Below are positions 20,550 to 32,525 of a stretch of 64,000 nucleotides of DNA, piece by piece. Numbering within the stretch: position 1 is the first letter of the stretch; every line of letters starts with the position of its first letter. Below the pieces are notes generated by a model, which did not search any database, had not been told where the DNA came from, and was given only the letters and a program-made list of their open reading frames with translations. The position numbers were made by a program, and so were the translations under genes. The stretch comes from Undaria pinnatifida. Its lineage: Eukaryota > Sar > Phaeophyceae > Laminariales > Alariaceae. The DNA lies in assembly GCA_012845835.1 (NCBI GenBank), contig JABAKD010000012.1, positions 1,884,620-1,948,619 on the forward strand, in the 5' to 3' direction.

Positions 20550-20679
20550 GTTCTTGGAGGTCTCCACACGGGGTGTTCCCCCCGCACACAGGTGTGGTGT
20601 TGTGTGTGCCCACGGGGCAGCTGGTCTATCACCCCGGTGGTAGAAAGAGGGGCCCCGTGAATGCACGCGGCGTAACTAA

Positions 20680-20796
20680 AGTTATCACCGGGGTGTGGTA
20701 TCTTGTGTAGCCCCGGTGGTAAATCAATGATTGCAAAAATGCGCCCAAAATTATCACCGGGGTGTCGTATTATGTGGAGGGTGTGGTATCTTATGT
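20680..20796 (+). repeat. Right subterminal motif array
   Basis: Two TTATCACCGGGGTGT(G/C)GTAT motifs and repeated TATCTT(G/A)TGT(A/G)G strings leading into the TIR. Confidence 0.7.
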
Positions 20797-20823
20797 GGGT
20801 GTGTTATCTTGTGTAGTTTACGG
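20797..20823 (-). repeat. Pogo element right TIR
   Basis: Perfect inverted partner of 16178-16204. Followed by TA. Confidence 0.92.
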
Positions 20824-20825
20824 TA

Positions 20826-21120
20826 TCCTCCCCCCTCTCAGCCCTTCTCAGCCCGTAATTGCCGAAAAGAAAATTAGTTGCTGGAAAAAAGAACCGTCCC
20901 TAAGTTCCTTGCCTTCCTTGCTTTCCCTAGTCTCATTCTTTTACTTACTTTTTAGCTCTCATTCTCTGATCTTTACTGCTTGCTCTCTGATATTTTTATT
21001 TTGCTTTTTCAGCAACTTCTTTTTTGTACTTTTATTTGAAGTTGGCCAATTGCTGGCTGTTGAGAGGGAATTGCCGTTGACGGCTGCAAACAATTTGAAT
21101 TTGAAATTTGCCGGATCGGC
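20826..21120 (+). other. Gap between pogo element and first exon-like block
   Basis: T/C-rich DNA (20900-21010) with an acceptor-like CTTTTTCAG at about 21004-21012. No frame continues into the next exon because of a stop at 21061. Nothing else supported. Confidence 0.4.
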
Positions 21121-21520
21121 AATAACAATTTGAAGTTGGAATTTGCGAAGCGGACCAAGGCTAGTGCGGGAGGAGGCTCCGCCAACAGTGGGGGTGGTGG
21201 AGGTTCAGGATCAGGCGTGTGGAAGCTGGTCGGGCAAGAACGGGACTCAGCTTCTTCTGGCAATCCTGATTGGCCGTGCCCGAGCAAGGGTTGTGACGGC
21301 TTCCTCATCGCACGAAATAGGAAAAACAGGAGTTTCCAGTACGCTGTCTGCGACACCTGCAGGAGTGACGAGCCTTCCACGTGCCAAGCTTTTCATAACC
21401 TTAACAAGAAGCACTGGGGAAGCGGCGACAACCCTCGTGTGTGTGACTGGTGTGACGCGGACACTTGTGATTCACCTTCGATCGGCGTCCCTAACGAAGG
21501 AGCTGAGAGCTTGACGAAAC
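21064..21520 (+). CDS. Exon-like block of an unrecognised Cys-containing protein
   Basis: Open from the stop at 21061 to a strong donor AAAC|GTGAGT at 21521. A Gly/Ser-rich stretch near 21165-21215 precedes a segment with paired cysteines, CPSKGC, CDTC and CDWCDADTC, spaced like a zinc-binding module (CxxxxC..CxxC..CxxCxxxxC). No ATG lies at its 5' edge, so an upstream exon or a later start is required. Mid-block composition looks genuinely coding. The family is not recognised. The donor leaves phase 1, which does not join directly to the exon at 22557, so a further exon is missing or these are two genes. Confidence 0.45.
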
Positions 21521-21534
21521 GTGAGTTACATTTC

Positions 21535-22090
21535 TGTTGTTGTGCTGTGATTTCTTTTTCATGCGTACAAACACACTTTTGCATGTACGAGGACGTGTAC
21601 GGGGCAGTCCCGTCATCGCGGTGTAAGCGGGAATTGTAAGTACTCATGTCTACGAGTAGACCTATGCAGTGACGCTGTGTGATGCGATTTCTTTTTCATA
21701 CGTACAGCCAAACACACTTCATGTATGTACGACTACGAGTACGGGGCAGTCCCGTCATCGGGGTAAGCGGGGGTTGAACAAGTGGTCCATGCAGTGACGC
21801 TTTGTGCTGTGATATAAACACACGTTTTGGATGTACGACTACGACTACGTGGTATCTATACATGTAAGACGCAATGAAAACGGGCAAGTCTCATCACGGG
21901 GGTCAGCCAGGGTTGTAAAAATGGTCCATGCAGTGATGAATAACACAGCAGCATGATACCTCAGCACCAGTCGCAGTACACACTGGAGGTTGATATATAG
22001 CAGTAAACAGAAGCTGAAGTTAACCTGGGTGATGCTGGAGAGCAGTCCCGTGATTGGGGTTAGCGAGTTGTTCATGTAGTGACGCGGTGT
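21535..22090 (+). repeat. Diverged tandem repeats of ~125 bp, probably intronic
   Basis: Four imperfect copies sharing GTGACGC(T/G)(G/T)TGTGCTGTGAT, ATGTACGACTACGA, GGGGCAGTCCCGTCATCG and GGGGT(A/T)AGCG, followed by (A/G)TGGTCCATGCAGTGA. They lie between the two exon-like blocks. Spacing shrinks in the last copy. Confidence 0.7.
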
Positions 22091-22556
22091 ACTACTACTG
22101 TGTTACTCATTTTTCATACAACCACATGAACTCTTTGTATTAACGAGTACAAGTAGGGTGCACAACCTCTTCAGGAATCGCATTACACGTCGGTCGTAAT
22201 AGTGTCGATAGCAGCAGTAATAGAGTAGTACCGAACAATATATACAGCAGGTATTGTCTCTTAGCCTTCGTTGTCGGTATTCCGCCGGTAGGCCTTGTAT
22301 AGCAGTATACCGGGGCTTACGCTTACCAGTTGCGACTGTGAATCCCGTTCGTTCCTGTCCCAGTGGTGGTTTCATAGGTGTTAGCAACGTTGTTGTACCA
22401 GGCAGGGCTTTGCCCATAAACGACCGCTTTCATTACAACAGTGTTAAATTGTACGACTTCCTTTCCAACTTTGGAAATCGACGACAGCTACGTGGCCTTA
22501 CTATTTTGAACATTCACTGAGCGCAAGGTATTCCCATCCGTTGTTGTCGTTTGCAG

Positions 22557-22724
22557 AAGCCGTGCGAAGCAGCCGCCGAGGGCCGCCAAGTCGGCGAGGA
22601 CATAAACACGAAGTGCACCGGCGAAATCAAGGTCGGTGACCTCCTGAAGAAGGCAGGCGACCACTTGCTCGATATACATCCCGCATTCCATTCCCACGGT
22701 GCCACGAGGGCGTTCGACATCGAG
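22557..22724 (+). CDS. Internal exon of an unrecognised protein
   Basis: 56 codons bounded by GTCGTTTGCAG|AAG and ATCGAG|GTACGT, both close to consensus and both phase 0. Encodes KPCEAAAEGRQVGEDINTK.. then ..IKVGDLLKKAGDHLLDIHP and an acidic/His segment. It splices in phase with the block at 22999. The composition shift against flanking intron sequence is clear. Confidence 0.55.
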
Positions 22725-22998
22725 GTACGTTCTACTCTTATCTTGCGTCCTGTGTGTCACGAGTCGAGACATCCATGTCTCTTGCTCAAGACTAGGGGAT
22801 GGCGTGCGGATATAGTCTATGAAGTGCGGCTCTTTTTCCAAGTACCAAGAGCAAGTACAACAATACCACAACAAATACTAACAGCGAAAGGAGCTCCAAT
22901 AATTTGGATGGTTACGACGTCTGCTGGAGAGAAGTACGAATACTTTTTTACACATACTTATCGACGTTCTCCCGCCATGCTTCAACGTTTGTGGACAG

Positions 22999-23103
22999 AT
23001 CCACAAGACCATCGACAAAAAACAAGAGTGCAAGGTGCTGGGTACCTCCGCTGAGGAGGAAGAGTCCAAGCAAGCCTGCATGCTCCTTCGGAAGCAATGT
23101 TGA
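22999..23103 (+). CDS. Terminal exon of the same unrecognised protein
   Basis: Acceptor TTTGTGGACAG|ATC. 34 codons (..IHKTIDKKQECKVLGTS.., then an acidic EEEE run, then ..SKQACMLLRKQC) and a TGA stop. It joins the preceding exon in phase 0. A short cysteine-containing, charged C-terminus; function unknown. AT-rich 3' flanking sequence follows, but no polyadenylation signal can be assigned with confidence. Confidence 0.5.
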   Translation: MHKTIDKKQECKVLGTSAEEEESKQACMLLRKQC

Positions 23104-23965
23104 CAGCACGTTCTTTACAGAACGTTAAGTAAGTTGTGGTTTATTATACCAGCATCGTTTTTTGAGAACTATGCCTAAATGCGTGCTCTTCGTCTTCCAG
23201 GAATACAAATGTACTTCACATGTTTGCGGTGTGTGCGTTCAAGTTCCTGCTTCCAGCATGTTTTTTTTGGCACTGCGCTCCTGCACATCTTAAGTTGTAG
23301 TTTTCCTGTCTCTATCCTTGACAAGCGCGTGCCTGGTGTTTATGCACTGCGATAATTTATTATTGATGATCGACTTAGAGAGAGAGCTATTAATAGGTGT
23401 ACAGGACCTAGGTGCTACCTGAGAGGTGGAAGGATATGCCAAGCAAGTCCTCCGACGTGCCCATCATGGACTGGGCGAATGGATGATAATAACAAACTCA
23501 TAATCATAATCGTCTCTATCCTGTACCGTTGTACTATATATGGAACTCTTGGCATTTTCAAGTCGCCAGTTGCGCCATTTGTGCTTCTTTTCCGCCTTTC
23601 TACTGAATGTCTATTCCTCCTTCCGCAAGCGTAGCGGGCGGCGCCCAGCCGCCCGCGAGCGAAGCCCTTGTATAGTCTATAGTCCCCATCGTCAAACGAG
23701 TGCTGGGGCGCTGGACACGAACGTACTGATGGGATTACCACTTACTTATTTACGGTTCTCCACCACAGCGGCGAGAGAGCGAACCGTACCCGGGAGGGCG
23801 CCTCCCCACATTGCGCTTCTCGAGCTGCGGACAAGAACATAGTTTTCACTACCACCAGGTACATCTTATTCGCCCACAGACAGTCAGATGTTGGATGTTT
23901 GGGTTTCGTTCTTGCGCCACTCCTTAGGGCACTTCCCGGAGTAGAAGCTTGTGTATAGTCTATAA
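23104..23965. other. Intergenic gap
   Basis: No gene supported. Short frames near 23540-23842 lack an ATG at their start or any motif. Confidence 0.35.
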
Positions 23966-24846
<881 letters not shown>

Positions 24847-25694
24847 AAATTGCTTTAGGTTCGTTTTCGTCCACGGCACGGAGGCGATGGTGACTGTACA
24901 GTCTATCTAGAAGACTATAGGCACTATTAATAGTTGTTGGAAACAGTGCCCAGGTGATGGACCCTGCCATAATTTTTTCAGCTACTACTTCTACTTTCGG
25001 CGCGTGTCTTCGGAACTCAATATGGTTTGCTGCATCCGACGTTCGTTGGGTGGGTGGTGTCATCTGCTTCGTTCGATGCTATTTCTGTGTACTGCTGTAC
25101 GATAGGTGCTGGCTGTCTGTTTTGCTTTGTTTTCAATTTGTCGTGTCGTCCCGGTTCAGTCAATGTCTGTTCTTCCCGTGGGTACCTCCCCACTCTCCCC
25201 CCCTCTTGTTTCCGTCCGCCCCTTGATACTTGCCTTCTTTTTGTTCCAACTCCTCTTCGTTTTCTTACGAAAATAGGCTGTGATCTGGGTTCTTGCGTGC
25301 ATTGTGCTTTGCCTTGGTATCCATTGCGGCTGGCATTGTATTGCAAAATCACCTTGCTCTAATCACGCTGCTGTGTATCGCTGGCCTGTAGTTTGTGAGC
25401 TCGTCTCTCTAGAAGGAGGCGTCGCCACGGACACTGGCTGTGCTGGGTGCAGATGGGTGGAAACATCAGCATATAGTAATTGGAAGAACTCACTCGTAGA
25501 ACACGATTTACAACAACATCCCCATTATTAGACCTTCGACGCTTTTGCTGCGATCAAATGTACCTCTTATTGTCAAGACTACGTTGGTTTCGGAACGACG
25601 TAACTCCCTAACCCAAAGTGGCCGTTATTTTGAAAACACCATTGGACTTGTCTCCGATAGTAATACAATCTTGAAGCTTTCTATACCTATATAT

Positions 25695-25900
25695 ATTATA
25701 AAAATTAAAATACACTCCAGCTGTGAGATCGAAGATTTCGTCGAAACTCATCTTTGCAAGCTATGTGTGATACTCCGATCGCGCGCATTACGAGTTGTGT
25801 GTCCTCATTAAGGATATAGGTCGGCGACTCCCCTTACAGCTACAGTGTAGCTATCAGGGTCAACAGGATGATTTTAGTCAGTCTGTGCGCGTACCTATAT
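25695..25900 (-). repeat. Family A conserved module, inverted (array unit 1)
   Basis: ACACTCCAGCTGTGAGATCG..GGATATAGGTCGGCGACTCC..CTATCAGGGTCAACAGGATG. Repeated at +5608 and +11216. Confidence 0.7.
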
Positions 25901-25959
25901 ATATATATTATAAATTATTATAAAAATATATATATTTTTTTAATTCTCCGGCGGATGAG

Positions 25960-26380
25960 GAAAAATAAAGCTTTAGCTCACCACACCAATTCCACGTATT
26001 TTTATACGCGTCGTGTGTCGATTTAACTCAGTTGCTTTCGCAGCCAAACGCTAGCTGGCGCACCCTTCGGGTCCCATTGTAGGTATAGCGTAAGCTGTCC
26101 CTATCAGTGGTCTTCGTTACAACCTCGGCAGCGCAAGCTGCCGTTGTATACGGATGCGTGTGTATGTCGACCCGGCCTGTCCCCTGAGGGTCGGTTTCGG
26201 TGGAGATATCCACCCGGAATGTCATATTTCCGGGTAGTGTGGGACTTGCGCAAGCTCACCCACTAACATGATAACAAAACCCCTGGCCATGAAAGATGGC
26301 CTTTCGCCGGACTTGGTCCAGTTACGGTCCAACCTACCCATTCGGGCGTTGGTCCATACCTATTGTTCGTAGTGCTGTGA
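25960..26380. other. Hairpin-rich segment, possible structured RNA or element end
   Basis: Many short perfect stems lie close together. Examples are GGCAGC-GCAA-GCTGCC (about 26128-26143), CCCGGAA..TTCCGGG (about 26213-26237), GTGGGACTTGCGCAAGCTCA followed by CCCAC, GGCCAT-GAAAG-ATGGCC, and paired GGTCCA/TGGTCC. The first ~165 bases recur inverted at 7528-7715. No hammerhead, group I or tRNA consensus could be fitted. Confidence 0.4.
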
Positions 26381-26559
26381 TACGAGGCGATTGGTTTGTT
26401 GGTCGAATTAGTCTACACTTTCGGGGTTGACTTTAAAATAAATTTGATTTTGATTCGAGGTGTTTATCATAAAAGCATTAAAACCGTGTTGACAAAAGTG
26501 AGGAGAGCCTCAGAAATATAGTCTACGTACGTATGGTGCACCTCTCGCTACTCTCGCCA

Positions 26560-26810
26560 CTACCGTACGACATGTATACGATGTACGTAGCCATTTGGTG
26601 TAAAAGCTGATTGTGGACGACAGTTAGTAGGATTTAGTGTACACCACGTCGAACATATAATTCCGAGTTCCTTTTTTTCACGATCCGTTTCCACCACCGC
26701 AGACACATTCATGATGTACGTGTAATCTGTGCCTTGTCTATAGAGATCATGTTGCTCGGCGAGAGTTGGACGACCTGAATGATATGCCACGTTTTTCCGA
26801 GGTTAGATGT
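26560..26810 (-). repeat. Dispersed repeat, relative at 56100-56340
   Basis: TCTGTGCCTTG..GATCATG(T/C)T(G/T)CTCGG..GAG..GGACGA(C/T)CT(G/A)AATGAT is shared with 56135-56240. Diverged; type unknown. Confidence 0.45.
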
Positions 26811-26917
26811 GTCCTACACGGATTCGTTGTGCACCCTGTCTGTGCGCAATAACTTCCTCCGCACAACACTGCGACGATGCTGTATAGTTTGTTGGTCTTA
26901 GTTGCGTAGTCCAGTGC

Positions 26918-27496
26918 GTTAGGGGACCGCCGCGTGAGGGAACCGCCAGAGCGTTTTTGGGCAGCGGGACCGCCAAGCAAGGGGACCGCCAACGGGTTTT
27001 TTGAGCAGCGGGACCACCGAGAGAGGGGACCGCTAAGAGGTTTCGGGTAGCGGGACAGCCGATTGAGGGGACCGCCAAATACTTTAAGGCAGCGGGACAG
27101 CCGATTTGACTTTATACTAAAACGTACAGATTTCCTATTTCTAAAGAAATTTTATTGGGAAAATCTTTACGTTTTAGTATAAACTCGGTCCGGATACCTC
27201 GTTTTCCAAACGCGTACAACACTTAGTCTAGAGCTATACCTCTAGACTAGACTAGACTTCGTATACGGTATAGCAAAGTTGTAAATCTGTACGTTTTATT
27301 ATCAAGTCAAATCGGCTGTCCCGCTGCCTTTAAGTCTTTGGAGGTTTCCTCACTTGGCGGTCCCGCTACCCAAGACGTCTTAACGGTCCCCTCTCTCAGT
27401 GGTCCCGCTGCTCAAAACCTGTTGGCGGTCCCCTCGCTCGGCGGTCCCGCTGCCCAAAAACGCTCTGGTGGTTCCCTCACGCGGCGGTTCCCTAAC
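26918..27496. mobile_element. Fold-back element (array unit 1)
   Basis: Ends GTTAGGGGACCGCCGCGTGA and, as reverse complement, GTTAGGGAACCGCCGCGTGA. Arms of about 210 bp (26918-27130 and 27283-27496) are built from repeats of GGGACCGCC / CAGCGGGAC. The ~150-bp middle contains a second nested inverted pair (TTTATACTAAAACGT and its complement). Non-coding. No target duplication visible at the ends. Confidence 0.8.
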
Positions 27497-28653
27497 GAAC
27501 TACAGCAGTTGCCATAGAGGCTGGCCTGTCGGCAGATCGTTTTGCTTCTACACAAGGCCAGCAGAACACACGTTGGTGCCGAGCGACAACCCCTGCCGAC
27601 CTCGTGTCCCCCAAGAACTTGAGCATGAGGGAACATGGTTAGTATCGAGGGCGTCGGTAACGGGGACCGTGTCTGTGTTTGAGTATCTCGAGTGATGGGT
27701 GTGCGCGACGTTGTGCCGTGCACGCAGAGTATGTTCTTCAAAGTAGTTCTGAAGCGGTTTTCCTATCACGCGCGCTTGGATGGTTGACGCGCACAGCAAG
27801 TTTTCTTTGTCCCCGGGTCGGGACGTGAGTCTGCCCGTCACGTCTAGTTTTGTTTGGCGCTAATCTCTTTGAGGCGCGAGATACAATCTCTTCCTAGGAA
27901 ATTTTTGCTGCGTGCCCGTGACAAGGCGCTTTGGGTGGGCACCACTGAATCTGCCTTACGACTCCGAGAGCAACCGTACAAAAACGAGGTGTGTACCCAG
28001 ATGCTTGTGCCGCTATGTCACGCCTTGGTATCCGCAACAACGGCATCGGCTTGTGAGGCGCACGTGCATTTTTAATAGTGCGATTCACTTTGAACATGAT
28101 GTCCACTCAAGCTCCTCATGCTCGTTCTGTAACAGGACGAGGGTCACCGATCACGTGCCAGACACCACAGGACACGCTCCCTTTATCTAGGCTGGCCTTG
28201 TCTCTTTTCGATATGATTGTCGCAGCTATAGGCATATCACCGCACCCGCTGGCACGGGCTTAGCATCTTTTCGTTTCCCCGTGTTTTCCTTGGATCAGCA
28301 GTACAGAAAGGGGGCAACGTCTGTTGAGCTCGAACTTTCAAGGCGCAAATAACCAAGGCTGGCAAGTCTCAAGACGTCGAGATAGCCCAGCAGGAGGTAT
28401 CATGTTGTGCATCACAGTTGGTCGTGCCACCCTGTGACCTTGTTGGTGAAGATCGGTAGCCCTGCCGCACTCGCCTCACCCGCTGTGGAAGGACATGGTC
28501 GAAAAGAGTTTACCATACGAAACGAGCAATACAGCATGTGCCGCAATCGCTAGTGCTGCAACGTTGATTTTACATGGTTATCGCCCACCCCCCAACGCTG
28601 CTCCTTTTTTGAAGACAGTTTGCAACGGGTCCGTTTCGTATAGTCCATTGTAC

Positions 28654-28654
28654 G

Positions 28655-28684
<30 letters not shown>
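28654..28684 (+). repeat. Short (TTG)n, length-variable between array units
   Basis: One unit shorter in array unit 3, which explains the 5605 versus 5608 spacing. Confidence 0.9.
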
Positions 28685-28685
<1 letters not shown>

Positions 28686-28692
28686 GTTGTTA

Positions 28693-28812
28693 TTCTCACA
28701 TATTAACTTCTTGCATAGACTAATCAACTAAGTCTGTGGTCATAGGACAGGCTCCAGTCAGTCTGGAGTGGAAAAATACGCCAGGGGACAAACAAAACGT
28801 TGTACACGCATA
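28693..28812 (+). repeat. Family C repeat (array unit 1)
   Basis: TTCTCACATATTAACTTC..GTCTGTGGTCATAGGACAGG..CTCCAGTCAGTCTGGAGTGG. Also at 34301 and 39906 regions. Confidence 0.55.
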
Positions 28813-30045
28813 TACTTATTATTTTGTACATCCGCCGAAAAAAGCCTCGGCATTTTAATGTCCAAGGTTCTACAGTGCGGTCACGTCCAACCACCTTATC
28901 CCTGCATGGAAATGCTCCGCATGCCCATATACGATCGTTCCAATCGGTTGTTTCATATACATTCTTATCACATACCAGGTGGTAGGTCGTCAGGCATGGT
29001 TGCTCGATTGCACGGCAGGTTTGCGCACGTGTCTGAAGTCCCTAATGGTTGCCTATACCAGGTAGCTACGAAAGGAAATATCATATTAATAGTCGTGTAT
29101 CAATCACGATAATCTTAAACTTGACCTTTTCACGGCGATACATACAGCACCACATCTCAACAGTAAGTACCATTCCTTGCACTCACATTGTACGGAAATC
29201 AGAATCCTAGGGCTGGAAGTCGACAGGATTTGACGACTAAAATCTCATCGGTTGGTGCCGCTAGCCAACCAAGTGAGTCTAGTCGGCACGTCATCCATCG
29301 AAACCGGCTTATGGCCAGCCGACTTACCGACTAAAGTTGGGTGAGCGAAGCGATCGAACTCACTTCAGCCAAAAATAAAACGCACTCCGTATTAAACAAT
29401 CCTTGCTAAGAGTATGGCAACCCAATAAGTCGGATAGTTGGCACCTCCGGGAAACGACTATCAATTCGTCCGACTAGTAACTATTATTGCGGAAGCTCAT
29501 AGTAAGTAGGATATTTATCAAACGACAGCGACTTATTTCACTCGTTGAGCAAACAATAGCGTAAAATGAGTGCAGTATTCAAGCCTTCCCGCACAATGAT
29601 ACAGAACGTCAAGACAACACGTGTTGCCCACTTCTAACGTATCTAGTTTTTCAAGTTTTTGCCTCGGAAATATACCTTTGGGAAAAGTTGCAAATGCTAG
29701 TGCACTACTAAGAACGATACCGACCGGTAAATTTGAAAAGGGATAGCGAAGTGCACGACGTGGTCGTTCTGATTAAGCTCGTTCTTTGTTTTGTCGATGC
29801 CGTTTTGTTTTGCGTCCTTTTATATTTATTTTCATCACAGCAGGTATCTGTGTTTACAAGTTGGCAGGAAAAAACGTGAACTAACAAATTTTTAGCCTGT
29901 GAATCCCGTTTATTTTGTGGTATAAACACTGCCCGAATGAATACTTTCTGCTCCCATCTTGGACATTCCTTAGCATTTTATATCCCCCAAAATGCTGGTT
30001 TTTGTCAGACGTTTTCCCGGTTACATGAGTTTCAAGCATGGAAAC

Positions 30046-30295
30046 CACGCGTGCTACGATAGAGATAGCAGTTTTCGTCCGAAGTGGTTTCGAAATGACG
30101 GCGGGGATCCTTGACCCAAAATCGTAGGAAATAGCCTAGGCCATTCTGTTTTGCACGATTTTCGACGTGTACCTAGGCCATGGGATTTTTCATCCGGTAG
30201 AAAGTTTCAGTTTTCTGCAAGTCCGTTTTTACGGGGGGTCTTAAGCTCCCAAATTCGAGGAACCTCACAAAAAGAGTGGTGCACCTCTATCGTGT
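30046..30295. mobile_element. MITE, ACGATAGAGGT family (array unit 1)
   Basis: GTGCTACGATAGAG at one end and GGTGCACCTCTATCGTG at the other. Internal TACCTAGGCCATGG core. Confidence 0.75.
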
Positions 30296-32525
30296 CATTG
30301 TCACCAGGAGTTTGCGGGCTTTCCAACGATGTGTTGCATGTATTGTTCGGCCGTCTTTGGTGCGTAGTTACAGCCATTCCATCGATATTAGGACCTACCA
30401 GGTACTAACTATAGGGCTGGGCACTGGATCAGTATATACTGGCAGTTTAAAATAAAATTGCTTTAGGTTCGTTTTTGTCCACGGCACGCAGGCGATGGTG
30501 ACTGTACAGTCTATCTAGAAGACTATAGGCACTATTAATAGTTGTTGGAAACAGTGCCCAGGTGATGGACCCTGCCATAATTTTTTCAGCTACTACTTCT
30601 ACTTTCGGCGCGTGTCTTCGGAACTCAATATGGTTTGCTGCATCCGACGTTCGTTGGGTGGGTGGTGTCATCTGCTTCGTTCGATGCTATTTCTGTGTAC
30701 TGCTGTACGATAGGTGCTGGCTGTCTGTTTTGCTTTGTTTTCAATTTGTCGTGTCGTCCCGGTTCAGTCAATGTCTGTTCTTCCCGTGGGTACCTCCCCA
30801 CTCTCCCCCCCTCTTGTTTCCGTCCGCCCCTTGATACTTGCCTTCTTTTTGTTCCAACTCCTCTTCGTTTTCTTACGAAAATAGGCTGTGATCTGGGTTC
30901 TTGCGTGCATTGTGCTTTGCCTTGGTATCCATTGCGGCTGGCATTGTATTGCAAAATCACCTTGCTCTAATCACGCTGCTGTGTATCGCTGGCCTGTAGT
31001 TTGTGAGCTCGTCTCTCTAGAAGGAGGCGTCGCCACGGACACTGGCTGTGCTGGGTGCAGATGGGTGGAAACATCAGCATATAGTAATTGGAAGAACTCA
31101 CTCGTAGAACACGATTTACAACAACATCCCCATTATTAGACCTTCGACGCTTTTGCTGCGATCAAATGTACCTCTTATTGTCAAGACTACGTTGGTTTCG
31201 GAACGACGTAACTCCCTAACCCAAAGTGGCCGTTATTTTGAAAACACCATTGGACTTGTCTCCGATAGTAATACAATCTTGAAGCTTTCTATACCTATAT
31301 ATATTATAAAAATTAAAATACACTCCAGCTGTGAGATCGAAGATTTCGTCGAAACTCATCTTTGCAAGCTGTGTGTGATACTCCGATCGCGCGCATTACG
31401 AGTTGTGTGTCCTCATTAAGGATATAGGTCGGCGACTCCCCTTACAGCTACAGTGTAGCTATCAGGGTCAACAGGATGATTTTAGTCAGTCTGTGCGCGT
31501 ACCTATATATATATATTATAAATTATTATAAAAATATATATATTTTTTTAATTCTCCGGCGGATGAGGAAAAATAAAGCTTTAGCTCACCACACCAATTC
31601 CACGTATTTTTATACGCGTCGTGTGTCGATTTAACTCAGTTGCTTTCGCAGCCAAACGCTAGCTGGCGCACCCTTCGGGTCCCATTGTAGGTATAGCGTA
31701 AGCTGTCCCTATCAGTGGTCTTCGTTACAACCTCGGCAGCGCAAGCTGCCGTTGTATACGGATGCGTGTGTATGTCGACCCGGCCTGTCCCCTGAGGGTC
31801 GGTTTCGGTGGAGATATCCACCCGGAATGTCATATTTCCGGGTAGTGTGGGACTTGCGCAAGCTCACCCACTAACATGATAACAAAACCCCTGGCCATGA
31901 AAGATGGCCTTTCGCCGGACTTGGTCCAGTTACGGTCCAACCTACCCATTCGGGCGTTGGTCCATACCTATTGTTCGTAGTGCTGTGATACGAGGCGATT
32001 GGTTTGTTGGTCGAATTAGTCTACACTTTCGGGGTTGACTTTAAAATAAATTTGATTTTGATTCGAGGTGTTTATCATAAAAGCATTAAAACCGTGTTGA
32101 CAAAAGTGAGGAGAGCCTCAGAAATATAGTCTACGTACGTATGGTGCACCTCTCGCTACTCTCGCCACTACCGTACGACATGTATACGATGTACGTAGCC
32201 ATTTGGTGTAAAAGCTGATTGTGGACGACAGTTAGTAGGATTTAGTGTACACCACGTCGAACATATAATTCCGAGTTCCTTTTTTTCACGATCCGTTTCC
32301 ACCACCGCAGACACATTCATGATGTACGTGTAATCTGTGCCTTGTCTATAGAGATCATGTTGCTCGGCGAGAGTTGGACGACCTGAATGATATGCCACGT
32401 TTTTCCGAGGTTAGATGTGTCCTACACGGATTCGTTGTGCACCCTGTCTGTGCGCAATAACTTCCTCCGCACAACACTGCGACGATGCTGTATAGTTTGT
32501 TGGTCTTAGTTGCGTAGTCCAGTGC

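Larger units (their letters stand above)
16178..20823 (-). mobile_element. Pogo/Tigger-type DNA transposon, 4646 bp, complete ends
   Basis: Flanked by TA on both sides (16176-16177 and 20824-20825). It has 27-bp perfect terminal inverted repeats starting CCGTAAACTACACAAGATAA. It carries a multi-exon transposase on the minus strand with CENP-B-like DNA-binding and DDD catalytic domains. TA duplication plus this transposase type places it in the Tc1/mariner superfamily, pogo branch. GGGGTGTGATA-like subterminal motifs crowd both ends. The whole element including introns appears intact apart from one reading-frame shift in exon 2. Confidence 0.9.
24847..30454 (+). repeat. Array unit 1
   Basis: Contents in order: family B 3' part (to about 25480), family A fragment, hairpin-rich segment, a dispersed repeat near 26560-26810, fold-back element, unrecognised DNA (27500-28650), short TTG repeat, family C, unrecognised DNA with small hairpins (29210-29480), MITE, and a tail ending CAGTATATACTGGCAGT. 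Confidence 0.93.

Noticed and set aside
24954-25362. Pair of overlapping ~90-111 codon frames repeated three times in the array
   Set aside because: Conserved only because the whole 5.6-kb unit is nearly identical; Cys/Phe/Ser-rich, both strands open, and part of the family B repeat, where other copies do not keep the frame.
25960-26380. Hammerhead or group I ribozyme
   Set aside because: I searched by eye for CUGAUGA..GAAA and for group I core strings and found no acceptable fit.
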